A stretch of DNA of 32,190 bases from Lachnospiraceae bacterium (GCA_900753305.1 CAADYR010000053.1:1-32190), one strand, 5' to 3'. Numbered from the stretch's first letter, positions 8,229 to 15,794 are shown. A program made the numbers and translations. Notes: generated from the letters alone by a model not told the origin.

Positions 8229-8612
8229 ATGGATAACAACAACATGTACAATCAGGATCAGCAGCAGTTTCAGCAACAGACAGAACAGCAGCAGTTCCAA
8301 CAGCAACCATATCAGCAACAGCCGTATCAGCAGGCACCATATCAACAGACATCTTATCAGGGCTCAAATACTGAACTTGAGGAACCAGTAACATTTGGTG
8401 AATGGATGATCACAATGCTGGTTATGATGATTCCTTGTGTTAACATTGTTATGATGTTCGTATGGGCATTTGGAAACGGTAAGAAGAGTAAATCCAATTA
8501 TTTTAAGGCAGCACTTGTATGGGCTTTGATCGGAATTGTAATCTCTATTCTGTTCACAGTAATTTTTGGAGCTACTTTTGCAGGAATCATGAATTCAGCA
8601 GCTTATTATTAA
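8229..8612 (+). CDS. Membrane protein with Gln/Tyr-rich, prion-like N-terminus
   Basis: This is a 127-residue protein. Residues 1-45 are of very low complexity: mostly Gln with Tyr, Asn and Pro in repeated QQPYQQ-type units, without charge. Residues 46-56 are acidic (NTELEEPVTFGEW). Residues about 57-79 and 91-116 are two membrane helices separated by a short basic Gly/Lys/Ser loop (NGKKSKSN). The membrane part resembles a family common in gut Lachnospiraceae; its function is not known to me. The positive-inside rule puts the basic loop in the cytoplasm, which would leave both ends, including the Gln-rich tail, outside; this is uncertain. A strong ribosome binding site (GGAGGG) and its own promoter suggest good expression. 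It ends at a bidirectional terminator. Confidence 0.8.
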   Translation: MDNNNMYNQDQQQFQQQTEQQQFQQQPYQQQPYQQAPYQQTSYQGSNTELEEPVTFGEWMITMLVMMIPCVNIVMMFVWAFGNGKKSKSNYFKAALVWALIGIVISILFTVIFGATFAGIMNSAAYY

Positions 8613-8632
8613 ATCGATATATAATATAGAAG

Positions 8633-8660
8633 AAAGGCGGATCAGTGAGATCCGCCTTTT
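8633..8660. terminator. Bidirectional terminator between convergent genes
   Basis: A perfect 8-bp stem GGCGGATC / GATCCGCC with loop AGTGA is flanked by AAA on the left and TTTT on the right. It lies between a plus-strand gene ending at 8612 and a minus-strand gene ending at 8676, so it can serve both. Confidence 0.9.
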
Positions 8661-8675
8661 GTAGTATACTGGTTG

Positions 8676-9539
8676 TTAATTACGGGTCCATCTTCCGCTG
8701 GCGCCACATGGCAGAACCAGATTATTGGAAGTGACAGGAAGTCCGATTTCGGAAGCTTCAATATGACCGCCGAAACGTGATACAAGGGCAGTCTGCATCA
8801 TATAGGTAAGGACAGCGGGCTGAAGACCAGTAGTGTAGGAATTGACGAGATAGAACAATGGATCATCAGATAAAATCTGAGTTGTCAGTTCTATAAAAGG
8901 ATAAATGGAATCTTCAATTTTCCAGATTTCACCTTTAGGACCACGACCATAAGAAGGAGGATCCATGATAATGGCATCATAAGTATTGCCACGGCGGATT
9001 TCTCTTTCTACAAATTTCACACAGTCATCTACAAGCCATCGGATAGGAGCGTCCTTAAGACCGGAAGCAACGGCATTCTCCTTGGCCCAGGCGACCATTC
9101 CCTTTGAAGCATCAACATGTGTTACATTGGCGCCGGCTTTGGCTGCACTTAAGGTAGCACCACCAGTATAGGCAAATAGGTTCAGAACTTTTACAGGGCG
9201 TCCGGCATTTTGAATCAATTGGGAGAACCAATCCCAGTTAACTGCCTGTTCCGGGAAGAGACCGGTATGTTTGAAACTGAAAGGTTTTAAATGGAAAGTG
9301 AGTTCATTGTAATGAATACTCCATTCTTCCGGTAAATTCCAGAATTCCCATTCTCCACCGCCTTTGGCACTTCTGTGATAGTGTCCATTCTTTTTGCGCC
9401 AGCGAACGTCATTCTTGGGTGTATTCCATATAACCTGAGGATCAGGTCTGACTAATATATAGTCACCCCAACGTTCCAGCTTTTCTCCTGTTGAGGTGTC
9501 AATTACTTCGTAATCTTTCCATTGATTGGCTATCCACAT
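8676..9539 (-). CDS. RlmI-like SAM-dependent methyltransferase
   Basis: This 287-residue cytoplasmic enzyme has a class I methyltransferase fold. Motif I is VLNLFAYTGGA (118-128), the acidic loop after it is VDASKGM, and the catalytic region is DAIIMDPPSYGRG (188-200). This places it with the COG1092 group that includes 23S rRNA cytosine-5 methyltransferases. It lacks the N-terminal PUA RNA-binding domain of RlmI (about 396 residues) and instead has about 110 residues rich in Trp, so the substrate may be rRNA or something else. GGAGG lies 10 bases ahead of the start. It is the only intact minus-strand gene in the window and diverges from the ribosomal superoperon. Confidence 0.82.
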   Translation of the reverse strand: MWIANQWKDYEVIDTSTGEKLERWGDYILVRPDPQVIWNTPKNDVRWRKKNGHYHRSAKGGGEWEFWNLPEEWSIHYNELTFHLKPFSFKHTGLFPEQAVNWDWFSQLIQNAGRPVKVLNLFAYTGGATLSAAKAGANVTHVDASKGMVAWAKENAVASGLKDAPIRWLVDDCVKFVEREIRRGNTYDAIIMDPPSYGRGPKGEIWKIEDSIYPFIELTTQILSDDPLFYLVNSYTTGLQPAVLTYMMQTALVSRFGGHIEASEIGLPVTSNNLVLPCGASGRWTRN

Positions 9540-9560
9540 GTTTTATAATCCTCCGTACTA

Positions 9561-9645
9561 ATAACCATAATTTATGGCTTATGTAAAATATGCCTTGGCA
9601 TAATAATATTAAATAGATTATAGCATGGAGAGTAAGATGAAACAA
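9561..9645 (-). promoter_or_regulatory. Promoter and two palindromes upstream of the methyltransferase gene
   Basis: On the minus strand TATAAT (complement of 9617-9622) is preceded by TGC, an extended -10, with a poor -35 TTGTTT (9640-9645). Between it and the gene lie two palindromes: TATGCC-TT-GGCATA (9589-9602) and CCATAA-T-TTATGG (9565-9577), the latter flanked by ATAA and TTAT. Their tiny loops make them better operator candidates than RNA hairpins. Confidence 0.4.
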
Positions 9646-9758
9646 CACATAAAAGAGATGTGACAAGCATGCAAAAAAGAGTTTCTTCTATATATGATAT
9701 GTAGAAAGACACATGAAAAGCGAACATAAAAAAATATTTATAAATTTAAAAAAAATAC

Positions 9759-9787
9759 TTGCAAAATATAAAAGGATACGTTATACT
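9759..9787 (+). promoter_or_regulatory. Main promoter of the ribosomal superoperon
   Basis: TTGCAA (9759-9764), a 17-base spacer and TATACT (9782-9787) lie behind a long A/T-rich tract (9727-9757) that could act as an UP element. It is about 290 bases ahead of rpsJ. The 9540-9758 stretch otherwise holds no gene. Confidence 0.65.
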
Positions 9788-9793
9788 ATCAAT

Positions 9794-10060
9794 TGCTGTG
9801 ACATGATAGCGATGAAACGTGAGGTTGCTGCCATTGAGATGGCAGGTTTTCCGCGGAGCGAATGTCAAGTTAGGAAACTGGCGACAAGTCACTGTACAAG
9901 GTTAGAATGCCTACCGAATACAATAGGTAGAGACGATGTGAAGAATGCAAACTTCTTGATTAGTAAGGAGTGCGCCTTTGATGGTGTGAAAAGCATGACA
10001 CACACGGCAGAGTGTACAGTCACCGCTTGTCGTACTTAGAAATGAAAAGTGCGAAAAGGA
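9794..10060 (+). promoter_or_regulatory. Structured 5' leader RNA of the S10 operon
   Basis: About 265 transcribed bases precede the rpsJ ribosome binding site. A hairpin CTGCCAT-TGAG-ATGGCAG lies at 9828-9845. A long-range stem joins 9882-9888 to 10026-10032 (CGACAAG/CTTGTCG) and, after an internal loop, 9891-9898 to 10013-10020 (ACTGTACA/TGTACAGT). It encloses smaller hairpins at 9911-9930 (CTACC/GGTAG) and 9984-10003 (GTGTG/CACAC). A multibranched fold of this kind is typical of ribosomal-protein autoregulation. The open frame that crosses it lacks a ribosome binding site and is not credible. In enterobacteria L4 regulates this operon; which protein acts here is unknown. Confidence 0.6.
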
Positions 10061-10073
10061 GGCGACTTTTTTT

Positions 10074-10391
10074 ATGGCAAGTCAGGTAATGAGAATTACA
10101 TTAAAAGCTTACGATCATCAGTTAGTTGATGCATCTGCCAAAAAAATTATCGAAACAGTAAAGAAAAATGGTTCACAGGTGAGTGGACCGGTACCTCTTC
10201 CTACAAAGAAGGAAGTTGTAACAATTCTGAGAGCCGTACACAAGTATAAGGATTCCAGAGAGCAGTTCGAACAGAGAACTCATAAGAGACTGATTGATAT
10301 CATCGCACCGACACCTAAGACTGTAGATGCTTTACAGAGATTAGAGATGCCGGCTGGTGTTTATATCGATATCAAAATGAAAAACAAATAA
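10074..10391 (+). CDS. rpsJ: 30S ribosomal protein S10
   Basis: The 105-residue protein has the full S10 length and sequence (RITLKAYDHQLVD at the start, then GPVPLPTKKEVVTILR). It is part of the 30S head near S3 and S14, and with NusB/NusE activity also takes part in transcription antitermination. A strong AAGGAGG precedes the ATG. It is the first gene of the superoperon, preceded by a long structured leader and followed by a 59-base gap with a small hairpin before rplC. Confidence 0.98.
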   Translation: MASQVMRITLKAYDHQLVDASAKKIIETVKKNGSQVSGPVPLPTKKEVVTILRAVHKYKDSREQFEQRTHKRLIDIIAPTPKTVDALQRLEMPAGVYIDIKMKNK

Positions 10392-10396
10392 GACCC

Positions 10397-10430
10397 CTAC
10401 TAGTATGAACGGGTAATCCGTTCCGCTGTA
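10397..10430 (+). other. Intercistronic hairpin between rpsJ and rplC
   Basis: GAACGG-GTAAT-CCGTTC (10407-10423) is nested inside CTAC...GTAG (from 10397 to about 10430). There is no T-run, so it is not a classical terminator. Confidence 0.5.
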
Positions 10431-10450
10431 GAACAAATGGAGGTAAAGAA

Positions 10451-11134
10451 ATGAAGAAGGCTATTTTAGCTACTAAAGTCGGAATGACTCAAATCTTCAA
10501 TGAAGACGGAACACTGATTCCAGTTACCGTACTTCAGGCTGGACCTTGCGTGGTAACACAGGTCAAGACAGTAGAAAATGATGGATACAAGGCAGTACAG
10601 GTTGGCTTTGTAGACAAGAAAGACAGAATTGTTAACAAAGATAAGAGTGGTAAGAAAGAAGTTATCCACAGACATGGCGTTAACAAGGCTTTGAAGGGAC
10701 ACTTTGAAAAAGCAGGCGTTTCTTCCAAGAGATATTTAAGAGAATTCAGATTCGAAAACGCAGAAGAGTATGCATTGGGAAATGAAATCAAGGCTGACAT
10801 TTTTGCAGCAGGTGATAAGATAGATGCATCCGCTATTTCTAAAGGTAAAGGATTCCAGGGCGCAATCAAGAGACTTGGTCAGCACAGAGGACCTATGGCA
10901 CATGGTTCCAAATTCCATCGTCATCAAGGTTCTAACGGTGCTTGTTCATCCCCTTCAAGAGTATTCAAGGGTAAGGGCATGCCAGGTCATATGGGCTGCG
11001 TAAAGGTAACTGTTCAGAATCTTGAAGTTGTAAGAGTAGATGCTGAAAAGAACTTACTTTTAGTAAAGGGTGCAGTACCGGGACCTAAGAAGGCTTTAGT
11101 AACAATCAAAGAAACCACTAAGGTTGAGGCTTAA
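10451..11134 (+). CDS. rplC: 50S ribosomal protein L3
   Basis: The 227-residue protein binds 23S rRNA early in assembly, and its loop reaches near the peptidyl transferase centre. The N-terminal MKKAILATKVGMTQIF and the central loop GKGFQGAIKRLGQHRG followed by MAHGSKFHRHQGSNG (about 132-163) are diagnostic. It is intact and slightly longer than E. coli L3 (209). The ribosome binding site TGGAGG lies nine bases ahead. Confidence 0.98.
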   Translation: MKKAILATKVGMTQIFNEDGTLIPVTVLQAGPCVVTQVKTVENDGYKAVQVGFVDKKDRIVNKDKSGKKEVIHRHGVNKALKGHFEKAGVSSKRYLREFRFENAEEYALGNEIKADIFAAGDKIDASAISKGKGFQGAIKRLGQHRGPMAHGSKFHRHQGSNGACSSPSRVFKGKGMPGHMGCVKVTVQNLEVVRVDAEKNLLLVKGAVPGPKKALVTIKETTKVEA

Positions 11135-11159
11135 TTAGGACGAAAGGAGGACCATTCAG

Positions 11160-11780
11160 ATGGCAAAAGTATCTGTTTATAATATGGAAGGCAAGGAAGT
11201 CGAAAGTATTGACTTAAATGATGCTGTCTTCGGTGTAGAAGTAAACGAACACTTAGTACACATGGCAGTAGTTCAGCAGCTTGCTAATAATCGTCAGGGT
11301 ACACAGAAAGCAAAGACACGTTCTGAAGTATCAGGTGGCGGAAGAAAACCTTGGAGACAGAAGGGAACAGGTCATGCAAGACAGGGTTCAACAAGAGCTC
11401 CACAGTGGACAGGAGGCGGCGTAGTATTCGCTCCAGTACCAAGAGATTACTCCTTCAAGATGAACAAGAAGGAAAAGAGAGCAGCTCTGAAGTCTGCATT
11501 AACAAGCAGAGTACAGGAGAACAAGCTTATTGTCATTGACGAGCTTAAGTTCGATGAGATCAAGACAAAGAACTTCAAGGCAGTTATGGACAATTTAAAG
11601 GTTAACAAGGCTTACGTTGTTCTTAATGAGAATGATGAGAAGGTTGTTAAGTCAGCAAGAAATCTTCCTAACGTTCAGACAGCATTAACTAATACAATTA
11701 ATGTATATGACGTTATGAAGGGCGGTACAGTAATCCTTACTAAGGATGCCGTTAAGACTATCGAGGAGGTGTACGCATAA
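11160..11780 (+). CDS. rplD: 50S ribosomal protein L4
   Basis: The 206-residue protein lines the peptide exit tunnel. The extended loop GGGRKPWRQKGTGHARQGS followed by TRAPQWTGGGVVFAP (about 60-93) is the tunnel/macrolide region. In enterobacteria L4 is also the feedback regulator of this operon, so it is one candidate ligand for the leader at 9794-10060. Its last base overlaps the start of rplW (TAATG), giving translational coupling. Confidence 0.98.
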   Translation: MAKVSVYNMEGKEVESIDLNDAVFGVEVNEHLVHMAVVQQLANNRQGTQKAKTRSEVSGGGRKPWRQKGTGHARQGSTRAPQWTGGGVVFAPVPRDYSFKMNKKEKRAALKSALTSRVQENKLIVIDELKFDEIKTKNFKAVMDNLKVNKAYVVLNENDEKVVKSARNLPNVQTALTNTINVYDVMKGGTVILTKDAVKTIEEVYA

Positions 11781-12079
11781 TGGCAGACATTAAGTATTAT
11801 GATGTAATCCTCAAGCCGGTGATTACAGAGAAGAGTATGGCTGGTATGGGCGAGAAGAAGTATACTTTCTTAGTTCATACAGAAGCAAACAAGTCTCAGA
11901 TCAAAGAAGCTGTTGAGAAGATGTTCGAAGGCACAAAGGTTGCCAAAGTAAACACAATCAACATGGAAGGCAAGAATAAGAGACGTGGTGCAGTAGTTGG
12001 TAAGACAGCTAAGACCAAGAAAGCAATCGTACAGTTAACAGAAGACAGCAAGGATATTGAAATCTTCTCTGGCTTATAA
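11780..12079 (+). CDS. rplW: 50S ribosomal protein L23
   Basis: The 99-residue protein sits at the tunnel exit, where it docks trigger factor and SRP. Family features seen are YDVILKPVITEKS at the start and KAKVNTIN-like strands before a basic RRG region. The start overlaps the rplD stop by one base, with GGAGGTG in the end of rplD as ribosome binding site. Confidence 0.97.
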   Translation: MADIKYYDVILKPVITEKSMAGMGEKKYTFLVHTEANKSQIKEAVEKMFEGTKVAKVNTINMEGKNKRRGAVVGKTAKTKKAIVQLTEDSKDIEIFSGL

Positions 12080-12143
12080 AATAAAGATTGCGCGGACTAT
12101 ACACAGACAAGTGTGATAATAAAATAGAAAAGGAGAAACGACA

Positions 12144-12986
12144 ATGGGAATTAAGAAATATAACCCATATACACCTTCTAGAAGAAATATGACAGGTTCT
12201 GATTTCTCTGAGATCACAAAGACAACTCCTGAAAAGTCTCTTTGTGTTTCCAAGAAGAAGAATGCTGGACGTAATAATCAGGGTAAAATTACAGTAAGAC
12301 ACCATGGCGGTGGAAACAGACAGAAATATAGAATCATTGATTTCAAGAGAAATAAAGATGGTATTGCAGCTAAGGTTATCGGCGTTGAGTACGATCCTAA
12401 CAGAAGCGCAAACATCGCATTGATCTGCTACGAAGATGGTCAGAAGGCATATATCATCGCTCCTGAAGGATTAACAGATGGTATGAAGGTTATGAACGGA
12501 CCTCAGGCAGAAGTCAGAGTTGGTAACTGCTTACCTCTTTCTGAAATCCCTGTTGGTACAAACGTACACAACATTGAATTATATCCTGGCAAGGGCGGAC
12601 AGTTAGTTCGTTCAGCAGGTAACAGCGCACAGTTAATGGCTAAGGAAGGCAAATATGCAACATTAAGACTTCCTTCAGGCGAAATGAGAATGGTGCCTAT
12701 CGTTTGTAGAGCATCTATCGGCGTTGTAGGTAATGGTGACCACAACCTTGTTAAAATCGGTAAGGCTGGTCGTAAGCGTCATATGGGTATCAGACCTACA
12801 GTTCGTGGTTCCGTTATGAACCCGAATGACCATCCACACGGTGGTGGTGAAGGTAAGACTGGTATTGGACGTCCAGGACCATCTACACCTTGGGGCAAGC
12901 CAGCTCTTGGTTTGAAGACAAGAAAGAGCAAGAAAGCTTCTAATAAGTTAATCGTTAGAAGAAGAGACGGCAAAGCGATTAAATAA
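12144..12986 (+). CDS. rplB: 50S ribosomal protein L2
   Basis: The 280-residue protein is needed for subunit joining and supports the peptidyl transferase centre. It begins MGIKKYNPYTPSRRNMTGSD. It contains RHHGGGNRQKYRIIDFKRNK, and the conserved histidine region MNPNDHPHGGGEGKTGIGR near the C-terminus. AAGGAG precedes the ATG. The 63-base gap before it holds a small ACAC/GTGT hairpin, and the 92-base gap after it holds a stronger one. Confidence 0.98.
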   Translation: MGIKKYNPYTPSRRNMTGSDFSEITKTTPEKSLCVSKKKNAGRNNQGKITVRHHGGGNRQKYRIIDFKRNKDGIAAKVIGVEYDPNRSANIALICYEDGQKAYIIAPEGLTDGMKVMNGPQAEVRVGNCLPLSEIPVGTNVHNIELYPGKGGQLVRSAGNSAQLMAKEGKYATLRLPSGEMRMVPIVCRASIGVVGNGDHNLVKIGKAGRKRHMGIRPTVRGSVMNPNDHPHGGGEGKTGIGRPGPSTPWGKPALGLKTRKSKKASNKLIVRRRDGKAIK

Positions 12987-13025
12987 TCGCTCTTGCTGCT
13001 CAAGTTTTGACTATAGTGTAGCTTA

Positions 13026-13042
13026 ACAATCAAAATGATTGT
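13026..13042 (+). other. Intercistronic hairpin between rplB and rpsS
   Basis: ACAATCA-AAA-TGATTGT is a perfect 7-bp stem with outer GTGT/ACAC complementarity. No T-run follows. Confidence 0.5.
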
Positions 13043-13078
13043 GACACAGTTTATCGATCATAAGGAGGAACAAACCTA

Positions 13079-13360
13079 ATGGCTAGATCATTAAAAAAGG
13101 GTCCGTTCGCAGATGAAAGCCTTTTAAAGAAGGTAGACGCACTGAACGCATCCGGAAATAAATCAGTAATTAAGACATGGTCCCGTCGTTCTACAATTTT
13201 CCCTGCTTTTGTAGGTCATACAATTGCAGTACATGACGGAAGAAAACATGTGCCTGTATATGTAACAGAAGATATGGTTGGACATAAGCTTGGTGAATTC
13301 GTTGCAACCAGAACTTATAGAGGACATGGCAAAGACGAAAAGAAATCAAAGGTGAAATAA
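13079..13360 (+). CDS. rpsS: 30S ribosomal protein S19
   Basis: The 93-residue protein of the 30S head contacts S13 and the A-site finger. Its signature start MARSLKKGPFADESLLKKV and the block VYVTEDMVGHKLGEFVATRT are present. AAGGAGG lies nine bases upstream. It ends 21 bases before the rplV start. Confidence 0.98.
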   Translation: MARSLKKGPFADESLLKKVDALNASGNKSVIKTWSRRSTIFPAFVGHTIAVHDGRKHVPVYVTEDMVGHKLGEFVATRTYRGHGKDEKKSKVK

Positions 13361-13381
13361 TATTTGAAAGGAGGTTCAACC

Positions 13382-13777
13382 ATGGCTGAGAAGAAATACA
13401 GCAGAAGTAGTTATAAAAGAAAAAGAAATTTAGAGAATAGAGAAACAAGACCTTCAGCAAAGCTTTCTTATGCTAGAGTATCCGTTCAGAAAGCATGCTT
13501 CGTATTAGATGCCATCAGAGGTAAAGATGTACAGAGTGCACTTGCACTCTTAACATACAATCCCAGATATGCTTCAAGCGTAATCAAGAAGTTATTGGAG
13601 TCAGCTATTGCAAATGCTGAAAACAATAACGGTATGAACGCTGAGAACCTTTATGTTGCAGCTTGCTTCGCAAATAAAGGACCTACAATGAAGAGAGTAA
13701 AACCTAGAGCACAGGGTAGAGCTTATAGAATCGAGAAGAGAATGAGCCACATTACAATTGTGCTTGACGAGAGATAG
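13382..13777 (+). CDS. rplV: 50S ribosomal protein L22
   Basis: The 131-residue protein has a beta-hairpin that lines the exit tunnel. I take the ATG at 13382 (MAEKKYSRSSYKRK), because AAAGGAGG lies eight bases before it; the upstream TTG at 13364 would read through the ribosome binding site. The conserved core RPSAKLSYARVSVQKACFVL follows a Lys/Arg-rich N-terminal tail of about 30 residues that is longer than in E. coli L22 (110 residues). Confidence 0.97.
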   Translation: MAEKKYSRSSYKRKRNLENRETRPSAKLSYARVSVQKACFVLDAIRGKDVQSALALLTYNPRYASSVIKKLLESAIANAENNNGMNAENLYVAACFANKGPTMKRVKPRAQGRAYRIEKRMSHITIVLDER

Positions 13778-13787
13778 GAGGAAGAAA

Positions 13788-14444
13788 ATGGGACAGAAAG
13801 TTAATCCTCACGGCTTAAGAGTCGGCGTTATTAAAGATTGGGATTCCAAATGGTATGCTGATGCTGAGTTTTCTGATTACTTAGTAGAAGATTATAATAT
13901 TAGAAAATTTTTAAAGAAGAAGTTATACAGCGCAGGTGTTGCTAAGATTGAAATTGAAAGAGCATCTGACAGAGTAAAGGTTATCGTTTTCACAGCTAAG
14001 CCTGGTGTCGTTATCGGTAAGGGCGGTGCAGAAATCGAAGTAACTAAGAAAGAACTTCAGAAATTAACAGGTAAGAATGTTCTCGTTGATATCAAGGAGA
14101 TCAAAAGACCTGACAGAGACGCACAGTTAGTAGCTGAGAACATTGCTTTACAGCTTGAGAACCGTGTATCTTTCAGAAGAGCAATGAAGTCCTGCATGGG
14201 TAGAACAATGAAGTCTGGTGCACTTGGTATCAAGACTGCTGTATCAGGACGTCTTGGTGGAGCTGATATGGCTCGTACAGAGTTCTACAGCGAGGGTACT
14301 ATTCCTCTTCAGACACTTAGAGCAGATATTGATTATGGTTTCGCAGAAGCAGATACAACCTACGGTAAAATCGGTGTTAAGGTATGGATCTACAAGGGCG
14401 AAGTACTTCCTACTAAGGGAAATAAGGAAGGGAGCGATAAATAA
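13788..14444 (+). CDS. rpsC: 30S ribosomal protein S3
   Basis: The 218-residue protein at the mRNA entry site has mRNA helicase activity with S4 and S5. A KH domain with the GxxG loop (VVIGKGGAEIE) lies at about 70-80, and the C-terminal domain has FRRAMKSCMGRTMKSGALGI. The ATG at 13788 (MGQKVNPHGLRVG) is chosen because GGAGG lies just before it. The stop overlaps the rplP start by one base. Confidence 0.98.
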   Translation: MGQKVNPHGLRVGVIKDWDSKWYADAEFSDYLVEDYNIRKFLKKKLYSAGVAKIEIERASDRVKVIVFTAKPGVVIGKGGAEIEVTKKELQKLTGKNVLVDIKEIKRPDRDAQLVAENIALQLENRVSFRRAMKSCMGRTMKSGALGIKTAVSGRLGGADMARTEFYSEGTIPLQTLRADIDYGFAEADTTYGKIGVKVWIYKGEVLPTKGNKEGSDK

Positions 14445-14881
14445 TGTTAATGCCAAAGAGAGTAAAACGTCGTAAACAGTTCCGTGGAACTATGGCCGGA
14501 AAAGCACAGAGAGGTAATACAATTACTTATGGTGAGTACGGTATCGTTGCACTGGAGCCTTGCTGGATCAAATCTAACCAGATTGAAGCAGCCCGTATTG
14601 CTATGACACGTTATATTAAGCGTGGTGGTAAGGTTTGGATCAAGATTTTCCCTGATAAGCCTGTTACAGCAAAGCCTGCTGAAACTCGTATGGGTTCCGG
14701 TAAAGGAACACTTGAATACTGGGTTGCAGTAGTTAAGCCAGGTCGTGTAATGTTTGAAATCAGCGGAGTTAGTGAAGAAGTTGCTAAAGAAGCATTACGT
14801 CTTGCAACACACAAGCTTCCTTGTAAGTGTAAGATTGTTTCTAAAGCAGATTTGGAAGGCGGTGCAGTAAATGAAAACTAA
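14444..14881 (+). CDS. rplP: 50S ribosomal protein L16
   Basis: The 145-residue protein contacts the A-site tRNA elbow. The start MLMPKRVKRRKQFRGTMAGK and the core RGGKVWIKIFPDKPVTAKPA are typical. The ATG overlaps the rpsC stop (TAATG). The second ATG at 14450 is possible but less usual. The gene overlaps rpmC by 11 bases. Confidence 0.97.
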   Translation: MLMPKRVKRRKQFRGTMAGKAQRGNTITYGEYGIVALEPCWIKSNQIEAARIAMTRYIKRGGKVWIKIFPDKPVTAKPAETRMGSGKGTLEYWVAVVKPGRVMFEISGVSEEVAKEALRLATHKLPCKCKIVSKADLEGGAVNEN

Positions 14882-15080
14882 TAAGTATGTAGAAGATTTA
14901 AAGACCAAATCAGCTGCAGAATTATCACAGGAATTAGTAGCTGCAAAAAAAGAACTTTTCAATTTGAGATTTCAGAATGCAACAAATCAGTTAGATAATA
15001 CAGCCAGAATTAAAGAGGTAAGAAGAAATATTGCCAGAATTCAGACTGTTATGACTGCAAATCTTAAGAATGTAGAGTAG
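14871..15080 (+). CDS. rpmC: 50S ribosomal protein L29
   Basis: The 69-residue, all-helical protein near the tunnel exit has the typical segments KSAAELSQELVAAKKELFNL and ARIKEVRRNIARIQTV. The start lies inside rplP, with GGAAGGCGG upstream in the rplP coding sequence as ribosome binding site. Translational coupling is likely. Confidence 0.97.
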   Translation: MKTNKYVEDLKTKSAAELSQELVAAKKELFNLRFQNATNQLDNTARIKEVRRNIARIQTVMTANLKNVE

Positions 15081-15093
15081 GAGGAAAATGGTC

Positions 15094-15348
15094 GTGGAAA
15101 GAAATTTGAGAAAAACACGTACAGGTAAGGTTGTTAGCAACAAAATGCAGAAAACTATCGTAGTCGCTGTTGAAGATCATGTAAAGCATCCTCTTTACAA
15201 CAAAATCGTTAAGAGAACTTATAAGTTAAAAGCACATGATGAGAACAATGAGTGCAACATTGGCGATACAGTTAAAGTAATGGAAACAAGACCTTTATCT
15301 AAGGATAAGAGATGGAGACTTGTAGAAATTATCGAAAGAGCAAAATAG
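15094..15348 (+). CDS. rpsQ: 30S ribosomal protein S17
   Basis: The protein is 84 residues from the GTG at 15094 (MERNLRKTRTGKVVS). It is a primary binder of 16S rRNA with an OB fold; the family segments MQKTIVVAVEDHVKHPLYNK and VKVMETRPLSKDKRWRLVEI are seen. I prefer GTG 15094 over the in-frame ATG at 15088. The GGAGG at 15080-15084 is only three bases from the ATG but nine from the GTG. Confidence 0.95.
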   Translation: MERNLRKTRTGKVVSNKMQKTIVVAVEDHVKHPLYNKIVKRTYKLKAHDENNECNIGDTVKVMETRPLSKDKRWRLVEIIERAK

Positions 15349-15359
15349 ATTGTAATAAG

Positions 15360-15394
15360 AATTGCATATTTGCAATTTAGTCACAAAAATGTGA
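15360..15394 (+). other. Two small hairpins between rpsQ and rplN
   Basis: A perfect 7-bp stem AATTGCA-TATT-TGCAATT (15360-15377) is followed by TCAC-AAAAAT-GTGA (15381-15394), just before the rplN ribosome binding site. No T-run is present. Confidence 0.45.
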
Positions 15395-15412
15395 TTCGGA
15401 AGGAGATTTAGC

Positions 15413-15781
15413 ATGATACAACAGGAAAGCAGACTTAAGGTCGCTGACAATACCGGTGCTAAAGAGTTACTTTGCATCAGAGTTATGGGCGGCTCTACAA
15501 GAAGATATGCCAATATTGGCGATGTAATCGTTGCTAGCGTTAAAGATGCAACACCAGGCGGCGTTGTAAAAAAAGGCGATGTAGTAAAAGCTGTAGTTGT
15601 ACGTTCTGTAAAGGGCGCTCGTCGTAAAGACGGTTCTTATATTAAATTTGATGAAAATGCTGCTGTTATCATCAAGGATGACAAGACTCCAAGAGGAACT
15701 CGTATCTTTGGGCCGGTAGCAAGAGAGCTTCGTGAGAAACAGTTTATGAAGATTGTTTCTTTAGCTCCTGAAGTATTATAA
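15413..15781 (+). CDS. rplN: 50S ribosomal protein L14
   Basis: The 122-residue protein forms an intersubunit bridge. It begins MIQQESRLKVADNTGAKELL, and the family block AAVIIKDDKTPRGTRIFGPV is present. Length and sequence are standard. GGAAGGAG lies upstream. The stop at 15779-15781 directly abuts the rplX ribosome binding site. Confidence 0.98.
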   Translation: MIQQESRLKVADNTGAKELLCIRVMGGSTRRYANIGDVIVASVKDATPGGVVKKGDVVKAVVVRSVKGARRKDGSYIKFDENAAVIIKDDKTPRGTRIFGPVARELREKQFMKIVSLAPEVL

Positions 15782-15794
15782 GGAGGTGTCTGAC

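Noticed and set aside
8266..8360. CAG/CAA-rich stretch as a CRISPR or microsatellite array
   Set aside because: There are no uniform repeats with spacers. The stretch is the coding sequence of a Gln/Tyr-rich tail with mixed codons.
9713..10039. Open frame of 108 codons across the rpsJ leader
   Set aside because: It spans the rpsJ promoter and the paired leader arms, lacks a ribosome binding site, and its constraint is better explained by RNA structure.
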